A stretch of 64,000 bases of DNA, taken from NCBI RefSeq assembly GCF_032854445.1, contig NC_088295.1, positions 39,295,385 through 39,359,384 on the forward strand, given 5' to 3'. Source of the DNA: Liolophura sinensis. Its lineage: Eukaryota > Mollusca > Polyplacophora > Chitonida > Chitonidae. Of this stretch, positions 41,560-54,400 are shown piece by piece. The translations under genes were made by a program, and so were the position numbers. Within the stretch, counting starts at the first letter, position 1; each line of letters starts with the position of its first letter. The notes under the pieces were generated by a model, which saw only the letters and a program-made list of their open reading frames with translations, had not been told where the DNA came from and ran no database searches.

Positions 41560-42371
41560 ATTGGAAGCGCGTATCGTTCACGATGGTCCAATACGCCTTA
41601 CGCGTGGCGAACGGCGACACGCCGGCCGTGGAGTGATCGTCAGTCTGCAGTCAAAGCCCACTGCTTAGCTAAGCGATAGACTCAGCGGCCCCAGACCACG
41701 CCAAGGCAAAACGAGGTCACCACACATAATTTGCTGCAAGTCTGTACAAAGACAGTTGACGGTGCTCGCTTTTATTCGACTTTTCGACCAAATAAAGGAA
41801 ACCGTGATGAGATGTGGAGGACAGTCATGTAGTAAGCATGAATTTACGAGGATACGAACAGAGGCACAGCTCCTGAGGCGATATATGTAAAGCCGAGCGA
41901 GCAAGCCACCAGTTCATGGCGTCCGCCATGTTGGATTTTTTGCACGAGGCAATGCTCAATTGCAGGTACCCCTCTAGGAGTCAATGAGATGCAGGCACGT
42001 TCATTATGTTTTTTGTTACAATTTTCACCAATTTTACACGCGTATGGACAAATATGTGATCGAAGATTTGAGAATTCGATTGACTGAGTTACTCGAAACC
42101 ATTATATATGGTTACGGGGACGATAGTAGTCGTCTGATCGAGGTCAGATTTAGTCATTTTCCAGTGGATTTGTACAGCCGTCTCAGCGAGCCACGGTCGC
42201 TCAGGCAAACGAACTCAGCGGAATCCCCAAAATATCGAGGATTTTCCCTGTATCTGAAGACTCCTGAGGGTGATGTGTTTCATCTCGGACATACCGGGCT
42301 AAACCCTGATGCAAGATAGTATTTAGACAGTGGGCTTTTACAAGTAATAACGCCCAGCTATAGCGTTCAAA
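41560..42371 (+). promoter_or_regulatory. ARID2 promoter / 5' UTR region
   Basis: CpG density rises at about 41560-41640 (GCGTATCGTTCACGATGGTC; CGCGTGGCGAACGGCGACAC) compared with the flanks, as expected for a housekeeping promoter. No TATA box is apparent. A 111-codon frame inside this region ends 52 bases before the ARID2 ATG. Confidence 0.5.
41984..42319 (+). other. Upstream open frame before ARID2
   Basis: 111 codons from ATG, with a second Met at 42044 giving MDKYVIEDLRIRLTELLETI as the start of 92 residues and ending in TAG. The composition is protein-like (YRGFSLYLKTPEGDVFHLGH) but no family is recognised. It may be a uORF in the ARID2 leader, a short separate gene, or chance. Confidence 0.35.
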
Positions 42372-42463
42372 ATGGCTCTGGATTTGAACAAAGACCCATA
42401 CACGTACGCTAAGGATTACGAAGGTTTCATTAAGGACTTGAAACAGTTTCATTCAAACCGCGG
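42372..42463 (+). CDS. ARID2: ARID2 exon 1
   Basis: Starts ATGGCTCTGGATTTGAAC and encodes MALDLNKDPYTYAKDYEGFI then KDLKQFHSNR, the first helix of the ARID domain. It ends with a strong GTAAGT donor, phase 2. Residue spacing to FHSNRG matches vertebrate ARID2, which supports this start. Confidence 0.9.
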
Positions 42464-45400
42464 GTAAGTACTGCTGGTATTTCCCATTGTACCATTGTTT
42501 TGTTTACGTTTTGATCGCTCCACGTGTATTTGGTGGACACAACTGAAATCATCTTAGTTTTGTTATTGTCGTGTTGTAGAACACCATTCGTAAAACTGCC
42601 GCAGTTGGGCGGACGGGTGATAGATTTGTACTTGTTGTACCGCCGGGTGATCGCACTGGGAGGGTGGCAAAAGGTATGTGTGCTCTTTTGAATTTACCTC
42701 CTTTCACAGTCTCATTACGTTGACGATATCAATTTGCGCTGTGGCGCTGTTCTTATGTCAGTCGCGGTCGCCAGGTTAGTGCGTACAAGATGCTAACATG
42801 TCGTTTGTAAATGGCGTTTTGAAGCCGGTGTTATTGTGGGCGTGGAATTAAATTTTTGCACCATTTTTGTCTCCATTTCTTGCTGTGAATTAGGCTCTGA
42901 CAATATGGATTTTATAGCCTAAAATAATCCATGAATAATGGCGTTTGACCCTCAGTTTTGTCCAACATTAAGGCTGATGCTTGTGTGTTTAAAACTTGTA
43001 TGTATTTTAATGTAATTTAATACACAGTTGTCCTATTTTCCAAGTAGTGATTTCAGTAGCATTGTGATTCACCTTGCATGTGTTACCATTTTGTTGAATT
43101 CTTACCATGCTAAAAGTTTAGATAGGCCTACATTTTGATAATTTGTTTGTCTGTTTAAAATGTGACACATTGAACAGTTATAAGATCATTGTTTTCCTTT
43201 CACTATATTTATTTGATCTTCATTCTGTGTGCTTTGAGTGTTATCAGTTATCTTTTATAAATTTTTTGTCGTCCAGCTCATGCTGACTTCCTCTAGGGCC
43301 ATATGTGGGAAGGTCTGCCAGCAACCTGCGCATGATTGTGGGTTTCCACCCACCATAATGCTGGCCGCCGGTGCATAAGTAAAATATTCTTGAGTACAGC
43401 GTAAAACACCAATCAAATAAATAAATAAATAAATAAATTTATTGTGTTTCCGAATAATGGCCTAGGATTGGTACAAAACTGACCCAGTACAATTGCAGAT
43501 ATGTAGCACTAGGAAGTGAAAAGCAGTTGAACCATTCAGAGTTACAGGTGAAGGAAATGCATAAAAGTTTAAAACCATGATATAGAGGGTCCTCTCCAGC
43601 CGTACGTAGGAAGGTCTTCCAGCTACCTGCAGATGGTCGTGGGTTTCCACCGAGCTCTGCCTGGTTTCCTCACACCATAATGCTGGTCGCAGTTGTATAA
43701 GTGAAATATTCTTGAGTATGGCGCAAAACATCAATGAAATAAATAAATAAATAATATAGGGGGACAAATCTATGTGTAAAGTAAAAAGCCTATGAAAGTA
43801 TGTCTTGTTAAATATTGCTGATAAACTAAATTAATCAATTTCCTGTCAGTGTCAGAGATAAAGACAACCATATACCTAAACTAATTCGAACCGTTCAAAC
43901 CAGGACTTGCTCATTTAGCCCTTCTAATTGGACTGTTTTAAAATTCTGACATTCATTGTAACACGAAATCCATCCCTGACTCTCAAAAAACATGTGGATT
44001 TTGAACTCTCACCTCCTTGCCAATCAAGGCTGTGGAACTCACCTGATGGCAGTATTTATCTCATTACCTTGAGATCACATTGGAACTGCTGGAACTGAGC
44101 ACCTCGTTATTGACAAATATTTTGAAATGTTACATGATTTGGATGTGGTTTTGAAAATGTAGTTTAGTTTTGCCTTTGAAATCCTCCAGAAAACTGTTAT
44201 TCCATTGCTGTCAGTAGACACATCTTACGTATTCACAATCCATCCCGACAGGTCATAGAAAATATTTTTAGTGCAGGTAAGTTTGGGTGCCACCGGCAAA
44301 GACCTCATTGAAAGCAGTTCAATTGTTGGCTTTCAGAAATATGCAGCTTTTGTTTGGTGAATTTTTTTTGAGAGGCAGGAATGAACACAGTGTTATGATG
44401 AATGTAAGAATCTTAAAATATCTCAATGAGTCCATCATGGACTATTGCTCATTTAGCATGCTAGTCCATGACATTAATTGATTGACCATTCCACAAAATA
44501 CTTTTAGTCATTCTTGTGGAATGGGGAACTCGTAAAACTCCTTCCCCTCTCCATCAAGATGGTCTAAAGCTGTAAACTCATTTGCTCTTTCCTTTATTAC
44601 GTCACAATTTGATCGTGTACGTGTGTGTATAAAACTTATGTGAAATACACTCACCCTGCAACGTCACAGAGGAAAACAACGTGCTCTGTCATTTGGACCT
44701 TCTGAATAGCTTGTCCTTGAGTCTTCCATTGGATTCTGAACTTTGTGCTTGAAGTGACGTGCTGAAACATACAGATTCCTGAAATTTTCATCAGAGTACA
44801 TGTATGTCATAGAGATGGAGTAGTCCAGAGCATAAGTCAAGAGTAACACCATTGGGAGATATGGTGTAAATGTATTGGGTGATTGAAATGTTCTTGTGAG
44901 ACCTTTCTGTAAAGCCACATACACAGTGTGCAGTTGGTCAAGTAGAATTGTCCAATTCAGCAAATCCAATGAAGAGATGACAATTGTTATACCATGCGTC
45001 TTGTAGAATTCTAATAATGGTGATGTGTAAATGTGGTGTATGAAATGCAACTGGTCCTATTTTTATGGGACTTCTCAAATCCTTGAGGTTGATTATAAAA
45101 TTGACTTCTTGTTCAACTTCTTCAAGTTGATTAGATAAATCTCACTGTGTGAATGCAATCTCAAGAGAACTTAACATAAAGAGATTCTTTTTGTAATCAG
45201 CTGTGATTTAGTAGGTTGCGATTTGAAACAAATTTCAGATCATTGTTTGGCCTTCTTATGAACGACAACATAAATTTATTGCTTAAACTATGGAGTAGCA
45301 TGAGGGAATAAGTAGCCCGAACAGCGGTCTATTGATTGCTGTTTGTTCAGTTTATTATATACTCAAGCTTTCTGTTCCCTACTGTTTGACTTATATGCTA

Positions 45401-48400
45401 AATTTCAGTGCTCATCATGTTGATTCCTCCAGTGGACAATCCAGTCAGGCCTATTGCCACTTCTGTTTTGAAGTTAGTGTTTGTTGCACAATACACAGGT
45501 CACTGTTGATATGAAAGTTGATCACACATTAGATGGCTGACAGTGAGTAATGTGTTCCGTCATCATTGTTACTAATACCATGGAAATAATTGCAACAGAA
45601 TTTGTGACCAGTGTCATGCTTTTTCTTGCCAGATGAGAACAGTTTTGGCTAACATAATGAAATTCTCTGCAAGGAGATATTGTTACATATCCTGGTTCAT
45701 TCCACACAACTTTAACAACATTGAATCAGCTTAATATAATATTCTTGAGTGGGAAGTGACAGTAAGTTGTGTCACTCTTTTCTATAGATATGACCCTCTT
45801 TATATTTCACGCTTCAAGTATTTTGCTCCTGTGATGTACATGTTATATACAAATACACATACACACGTCTCATATGACTTCCTTACATTACAAAGTCATT
45901 CAGTTGCTCTCTAAAATGATGGCAAATTTTTCTGTGCATGACATATGCTATATTGTTGGAAGGCAAGTGATGTTCATTGGATTTTGGGTAAGACTACACA
46001 AGATATCACCATCAACTCATTGGCTCCATGGTCCTGAAAACACTGGAAGCAGAGAAAATTTCGTATCAGTGGTATTGAACATGTTGCCTAGATTGCCATT
46101 CCAAGGATACATGTACTTTCAGCGTTGAGTTAGACATCTTTGGTGGGTAATTTGAAATCAGTTGAAAATACATGTACATACAGCATGTTTCAACCATGAA
46201 AGGCGCTGTTGGGATTGATCAGAGGGTCTGTCTTCAGGTCTCATCACATAGGAAATATATACATGGCCAGTGTGATCAGACTGAAGATGTTTCCAGGCGA
46301 TCTTTGTTGAGCATAACCAAACCTTAACAAAATAAAAAATAAAAAAATAGATCAGTAGGGAACACATATTTTTTTTAAATTCTGGCTTGGGAAACAGATA
46401 ACGATCATAGGGAAAATATGAAGTAAACTGTCAATATCCCAATTAATACTTCACAGTAGGACCCTTTTTATGAGGACTAGTTGTATTCTTAGCACACAGA
46501 ATGTGAATTATGAATTTGACAGTTTTGTCTTGAAAGTTTTACGAGTGTATGTTTGTCTAAAGGCTATTCCAGTTTCAAAGCCTTTGCATTTCATAAGATT
46601 GGTAGAACTATATCAAAGGATGAGTGTAATCTGGATTACTAGATCTGAACTTATAACCAATTTGAAAGGTGCCACTCTCCTTTTTACAAGTCTTAATATA
46701 TTGCAAAGAGTAAAAATTCCATGCAGGTTCCACTTTTTGCTGTAAAACCCCATTTGGATATATACCCGATTAAAAAAAAAATGCTCTGTTTCAGACAGTG
46801 CAGACAACATCAGGCAATAAAATCTAAATATTATGCTATTAAGGTCACACTCCAAGTATTTTCAGAAATTCTAGTTCTGAACTTTTATGCTTCCGATAAA
46901 CTGCATGATCTGTAGCAGTTAAAGAGCTATTATCCAGTACAGTTCAGTTAAGTATTTACCCCAAAGCATAGTCTCGGAATGTTTTTTCTTGAGGGCATAA
47001 GCAAAATCTATTGACGCAGAACATAACAGACTGCAATCCCATGTTGTGTTTTAGAAGTACAGACGCAGTTACCTGTACCTTTGCACGTTAAGATTTGCTC
47101 AAAATCTATTAAGTGTGTCTAGCTGTATTGTTGATATCTAGACCATGACCATGTGTTGTACTGTTGTGCCATATCCCTGTCAATCTATAAACTTGATTCA
47201 GGTGTGAGGGTAACGATTAGCAAGCCATTGTAAGTTCTATGGTAAACATTTACACAATAAACCATACATGGGCACATGGGCACTCCATCTTAAAATTTAG
47301 AACTGTTTCCTTGCTCTTTGACACTTGTAAAATAAATACATTGACATGTTAAATAAAATGATAAGTATTTTAATGCAGGGTGCAATTAAGTTATCCATTC
47401 TTTTCTGTCTTTGTGTACTTCAGGCTTGGTGCATGTAGGGCTCTCATGAGTGGGTTAAAGAAATCGACTAGCCTAAAAAGGTGCAAGAAACACACTAAAT
47501 TGCTTGAATTTCAGTACCTTTCAGGGGATTTTATTATCCAGTTAATAGAAATCCTATTGCTGTTTACTGTTTCTTGATGTTGTCTCGCTTCACCTAGCAA
47601 TAAATCTCTTGATGAAATTATGTTACTTGAACTTGTCAGTGATTATGTTTTTGACTGAAACTAGACATTCCCTAGGATAGATTTGCAGCAACAGGAATTT
47701 GCTATTCATATAGTGACTCTCCATTGACAATGATGGCCCACCATTTTCTTAAAATTATGTCATGCTAATTTGTTATTTTTTGTACCAACCTTGTTGAGCT
47801 ATTGCGCCTTGGCCATTTCTGTCATTGAAATGAAATTCATTCACATTTATGTAAATTATGCTGCAAATCTTTAGATGAAATCTGTTGAAACCAAATGTAT
47901 GTTATTGGTAAAATACTGTTATTGCTCTCTCTGACTGCATATTTAAGTTCCACACAGTATGTCCGAGTTTATGCATTTGTTCTTTATCAGTTGCTACTTT
48001 GCACTTTTAATAGTATAGTTCATAAGGTACATGTGACAATTTTATGTGGCAAAAAGGTAAGAAAAAAATGTTCATCAGTAAGATTTAGGAACACGTGATC
48101 AGTTTCATGCCCGTTTATCATTTAAATTAGCTTACCTTAGAGAACTCTTGTGTACATCCAGATGTGTGGCTTTAAATTGCTGTTCTTTGCTCTTATGCTT
48201 TGGCAGTAGTATTTCACACTAGATATGTGTCTCAAATTTTATGGTATGCAAATGGTGTAAATGTGGATGTTAATAATCAATATGAAGAACGTCTTCCTTT
48301 GCTGCCAAGGTGATGTCTTCAGACAAGCTTTAGGTTTTTTCTAGACCAGTCACCGTGAAATTTTCCTGCACATGTTTTATTGTGAATTCGGTTCTTCTGT

Positions 48401-51400
48401 ACATCACACATCTATATAATACATCCAGTAATCGCCCATTATGGATCTGCAACATCATATACTATGTAACTAAAATGTTGCTGTGTAGTGAAATTTATTT
48501 TTTTTCTTGTTTTACAGAAAATGAATAATGGACACACAAATATGAGAATAAACATGTTGTAAACTGTAATAACAGGCGCTTGCATGCTGGGGAAGGTCTG
48601 GCAGCAACCTGCGTATGGCTGTGAGTTTCCCGGCTCTGATCTGGTTTCCTTCCACAGTAATGCTGGCTGCCGTTGTATAAGTGAAATGTTCTTCACATAT
48701 ACATGTACAGGTTAATTGTTAGAAAGATTCGCAAACATGAAAGGTGTGTAATAAATTTAGTGTGCAAAGACTTATGACAATTTCCTTAATCAAAATGAAC
48801 GTAATGCCAAGTATATGCCTGTATGGTCTTTTTGTCAATGACTACTATGTTTCTAGATACGTTCATAAATCAGTACAGTTGTTTGTACAGTCTGTGGATA
48901 AATGGTTTGATTTACTTCATTATGAAGAAAATGTAATTTAGATGAAGCCGTTGTAATATTGGTATTTATAAGGATGTACATTCAGTTTAAACTGCATGAT
49001 ATTACAGCTGATCTCTCATAAGGAAAAGCCACATGCTTTTTTTTTTTTTTTTTTTTTTTTTTTACCAAAAAATCATGCATTTTTTGACATTGAAGGAGAA
49101 TAGTCACCATATCACTATTCTCACCCATATTTTCAACATGTGGATCAAGGACAAGTCACAAGAATGCGAGTTTCATCATTCGTTTTCCATGTCACGTGCG
49201 ATTGTATATTACCAATGTTTTACTAACTCAAGTGTTTTATCTACAGGAGTGAAACTCGTTAGCTACAGTATGTATGTTACATGCACACTGCATGTAGTTT
49301 TCTGGACTTTGTTTTGTGTATAAATGGTCTGTTGTATTCAATTTAAACTTTGCACATGACTTCATAACAAATTACCGATCAAGTTTGAGTTTCAGACCCA
49401 TTCATCCCAGTAGTGGCCATCCTGGACTTAAAACAGTTTGCCTTGAGATAGCTATTTTTCTGATGGTCCCAATTGGTAGGGGACATAATCCTTTCACAGT
49501 GCCTCCAGAATGCTTGTTTAATGTTTTCACTGTCCATCAGAGAATGTGTCAGTGATATGTTTCACGCTGTGAACTTGTTTTCAAATACATAAGATGCTGG
49601 CTTACTCGATGCTTATTGTCATGAATTTTTGTTGGTCGTTCAGTCAGATTTTTGATATCCTGTCTTGGCAAATTCACTTAACTTACGAGGAGCCGAAGTG
49701 CAAGATGATATTGATTTTTCTGCAGGATATCAAACATTTTCAAATTTGTGCTTGTCTTGTGTTTTCTTGTCAAGGACCTGTTAGCTGTCATACAAATGGA
49801 ATACTATTGAATGTGCAACATGAATCACCATTTAAACGAATGAATCTCCCTGTGTTCAGGGCTGTGCATGTAAACTATGAGCCAATGTTGTAGTATGACG
49901 TACCACACATTTGAAATTTTGAGGTAGTAATTACTCTTTTTGTGCGGCATCTTTCATCTGTCACGTTTTTGTCAACACTGTTTTTTCTACACCATTTGTG
50001 GTACTGGAATGAGACTTCATACATATACTCATTAAGGGTATTTAAGAATTGATTACATTTTTGTGGTTGAAACTCACCATTGACCCACTTTTTGAGTTCA
50101 ACTCACTTTCTGGGGTCAAAGCTCACAAATCTTAATGGAGTTATTAGTATTGTATGATTTAAGGGAGTAGGGTTTAAGAAATAAATTTAATGTAAGGAAC
50201 TTTCATATATTCATGTTTTCATGAATTTTCACGGAAGTTTTGTAAAGATCGTTATCTGAGGCCATACTAGTTAATTCACAAAGTCAGTATTTGCTAGTAT
50301 ATGTTGTTTATTCTTGTAGGAAGTTTTAAACTTACGTCTGTCTGTTTCATGGACGAGTGATAGGCATTCCTACATATTGGGGGTTAATTATAAGTATTTT
50401 TCAGCAATGTAGTGATAATAATGTAGAAATTACGAAATTCTATGTCATTGTCTTCGTTGGAAAATATTTACCTTCTATTTTTGTTCTTGTTTCACACAGA
50501 AAATGTGACATTTATTTTCCCAGTCCCAAAATTCTGGGACTCTTCAGTCTCAGGATACCTGAGAATCCAGCTCCAGGAGGAACTTGTCTGAGATATCTAA
50601 AGTGGACCACAGAGACTATAAACCAGAATAAATCACCTGATCTTTGGTACTATCATTTGAGACGAATCTCATGAGACTTTTCCCAATCCCAAAATTCTGG
50701 GACTCTGGGGAAATTGTGAGTCTCACGAAACCTGAGAATCCAGTTCCAGTGTCATGCAAGTAGAAATTATCTGAGATATCAAAAGTGGACCAGAGAAACT
50801 ATATACCAGAATATATCAACTGAACTTTGATACCATAATTTGACACAAGAGTCTCATGAGGCTTTCTGTCCCATATGACACTAAACTGGGACTCTGTCCC
50901 ATATGACACTCAACTCTTTGGTACTTGTGTCAACTGCTGGTTCCTCCCTCATCATAATAAATATTCATCATCTGATTCACTGACAATCTGTTGTTGGAGA
51001 ACTTTCATTTCGTATAAGAGTCTCGAATCCCATGTACAAGTCATACTGGATAACAACCTGAGTTCAGGAAATGTTATGAAATCGGATCCAAATAGTAGCC
51101 GCGTCTGCGAGTTCATGGGAGAGAATCCTGATTGGTTTATTCATTTAACAGGCTTCGCTCGGCACATTAAATACCAAACACGATTAAAGTGATTGAATAG
51201 TGTCGCACTTCATAGGTACATGTATACTTGAGGAGAAGACATCATAAGAAATGAAAGCACATAAGACAAATACAACAATTGAACTGCTACAATATTGTAT
51301 TTTTTTTTTTTTTTTTTTTTGTTCAGTTGTAAAAAATGGGATATACTATGAGTGCCAAGGTAAGGCAAGTGCTGTGGGATGTGGGTTTTTGTCTCTCTAT

Positions 51401-54400
51401 AAATGTGACTTTGGTTGTGAAAGGGAAATATTCAATCTTCATTTGTTCAGATTATGAAGGTGAGCTAAAACCTGGGATATAACTAAGATAGGATTTCTTC
51501 TTTCTGCGCCTTGAATACTTGCAGCTACTATTGCACCTCCATGTGAACGAAATGCATGGTATGTCACTGGTGTAACAAATAGATATGTAAATGTTTATGT
51601 TTTACAATTTCATTTCTTTCTCGTAACACAGGCAATTAATTTCCATATATGAAAGTGATGTCTAATCTTCTTGAGTGTAGTGTGCTGGTGAAGATGTACA
51701 TGCATTAGTAGATGTTCTATTTTTGCTCTCTGTATGTGCAGGTGTTCACAGAAATGTCCTGTCTGCAATAGCGGGCTAGCATGGCTAGAGTACATAGCAA
51801 CTGTATCACAGAGTTTTTTGATGATTAAGTTGGGACCAGGGAGTGTATCTTTTATTATACTAAAACTGACATTTGATACACTTCAGTCCCTTACTAAATA
51901 TGCATATATAAAAATATCCACGCATGTACATATAAGTACAAGGTACAGAGCTAATGTAGGAAGTAAGTTGTCGCCGTGTACCAGAACACAGGGGGTACAG
52001 GTTCAATTCTGGCCTTGGGCAGGGATTTTGTGGATACCCATGTTGTCACTGTTCCTGGGATTTTGGTGATATTAAGCAGTGGAAAACAGGTCAGTGTCTG
52101 TGTGCCTGTTTCCTCAGCCTGACATTCATGGAAGACCATTGAGCACTCTAGTTTTATCCTTATTTATTCTTTTAACCCTAAAACTGACTGCTATCCTATA
52201 AGTGAAATATATATATATATATTTTAAACACTAATGGAATAGATATGACTTTTTTTTCTCTTGAAAAGGCCCACTTTGTTAATTGTTACAGTTAACCTGT
52301 ATTTATTTTTTTTTTTTTTTGTATGTTTCAACTTTTACAGTGTAGTGTGTTTTTCTGTTAGAAATGAGTTCATTAGGAAAGTGACTTGTTTATATCTGTG
52401 ATGAAAGCGATCAGAGTTATCAGAATCATGCCAGCTGGAAGATTTTTTTTGGCCTGTATCCACTTTAGCAAACTGAGTGCGTATTTTGTTAGACATTATA
52501 TTTAACGTCTTGCTTATAACATTGACTGTCAGTTAAAGGGATGAAAAACAAAAATGTTTAAACATGTATGTGACATGGTAACTAAAATTTGCATCTAGGA
52601 GACCATTTGTCAACGATCGTTTGAAATGACCAAAGTTGTTGAAACTTACATTAGCTCTGGTACCTGAAGCAGCAAGTACATGTGAATACTTCTGCATTTT
52701 CATTTCAGTAAGCAGGTTTTTCAGCTATTGCATGCCTTGACAGGTACATGTACAAGATTAAACACAATCCATTTAGGCTATCCATTGAGCCTTGGAGGCC
52801 AACAGTCTTTTTTATCATATTCCTACCAGTCATTTATCTGACAGTAAGTATTTACATTTTTTTGCCATGTGTTGTATGTTTAAGGTAAATGATGAGTTAC
52901 GGTGGGAAGACATACAGGAGGAATTCCGAATACCAAGGGGATGTCCTAATGGTTCGACTGCACTGAAACAGATTTATATTAGGTAAGATGTTTAGCAAAT
53001 GGTTATTGTAATTTACATTGCACTGAAGTAAATGTACAGTGTCAGTTAGAGAAGCCATGATGTGGCTGCAATACTGCGGAAGCCATAAACATTCATTCAT
53101 TCATTCGTTCGTTCATTCAGCTGGAGAAAACAGTGTGTAAGGGAAATGTATGTGACTCAGTATGACTTGAGATTTCAGCCACAAGGTGTGGGTTCAGTCC
53201 TGTCCATGAACAGGGAATTTGTAGATTCCTTAACTTTATGAGGTCTTGATGATTATTAGCAACAGTCGTGGGGTGGTTTTGCAGACTTGCGTTCTTTAAA
53301 GACATATCTTCCAACAGCATTACATGCAAGTCTGTGAGTCATATGTGAAAGTCTTAACTTCCCAGGCAGAAGCCTTCGGTTTTCTCCACCCATAAGAATG
53401 ACCATGACAGGTATTGGTTTGTAATGTCAAGTGAACGTTAGATGGCTTGTATGCAGTTAGTTGTTACATGTTTTGTAGACACATGGAATCCAGACTCAGA
53501 TGTGTTACAACAAAATGTGGTGCACACGTTTTTCCTGAATGTAGTGAAATACATGTAACAGTATGCAGGTGGTTAAAATAGCGCTATCTATATTTCATTG
53601 TTGTCCCCTTGTGTGAATAGAGTTTCAAAAGAAATTTCCTTCAGAAATTTTAGTGTAATTGTAAACTGTAAGATTAAAAGAAAATGAACTAATCATAGGT
53701 AGGAGTTACATTTGTAGCAGAGATATTCTCTTGTCATGTGAATCCACAGTGGTATAAGGATTCAGTAGTCGTAACTACAGACAGCTCTATAACACCAATT
53801 CTTTTGATCGTCCCAAGCGCTCTTAAATTGTTATTTTGCAGGGCATAGACCCGTACATTCATGTTTACCTTCAAAGCTATCTGTTGCCGTATGTTCTACA
53901 AACATCTTATTCTGAGTTGTTTTATTCCGGATTACTAACGTTAAGACTGAATTTTTACGCATAACAGGTATTTAGACTTATATGAAAAGGTCCACTTTCT
54001 GGGAGAGGACCCCAAATATGAGCGGATGGAATATGAAGATGAAACATCAGCCAGAAAGAAATCCTCCAGTTTGATTCATGGAGTACCATTGTATTACAAC
54101 CATCAACAGCACAATGTGTCAAGTAAGCTCTAAGAATTATTGTCAAATTGTAATCCATTTTGCCCCTAGTTTTGATCTTCTCTTCGAGCGTGCCTATACA
54201 TTTCATAAACCACCAGACCTTATGAAATGCATAAAAATTAAATCTAAGAAATTTCATGTAATGCTCTTCCGTTGCACCAAAATGTATGGAGTATTGAATG
54301 GTATGCTATCAAGAGATTCATGGGTAATATAAATATCACATGTAAAGTATTGTGTGACTGTATAACATAGTATTAATCCAACCTATGTCATGTGATATGT

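Noticed and set aside
44664-45050. 128-codon minus-strand frame in ARID2 intron 2
   Set aside because: No family features, and hydrophobic low-information composition. Treated as chance in a 10 kb intron.
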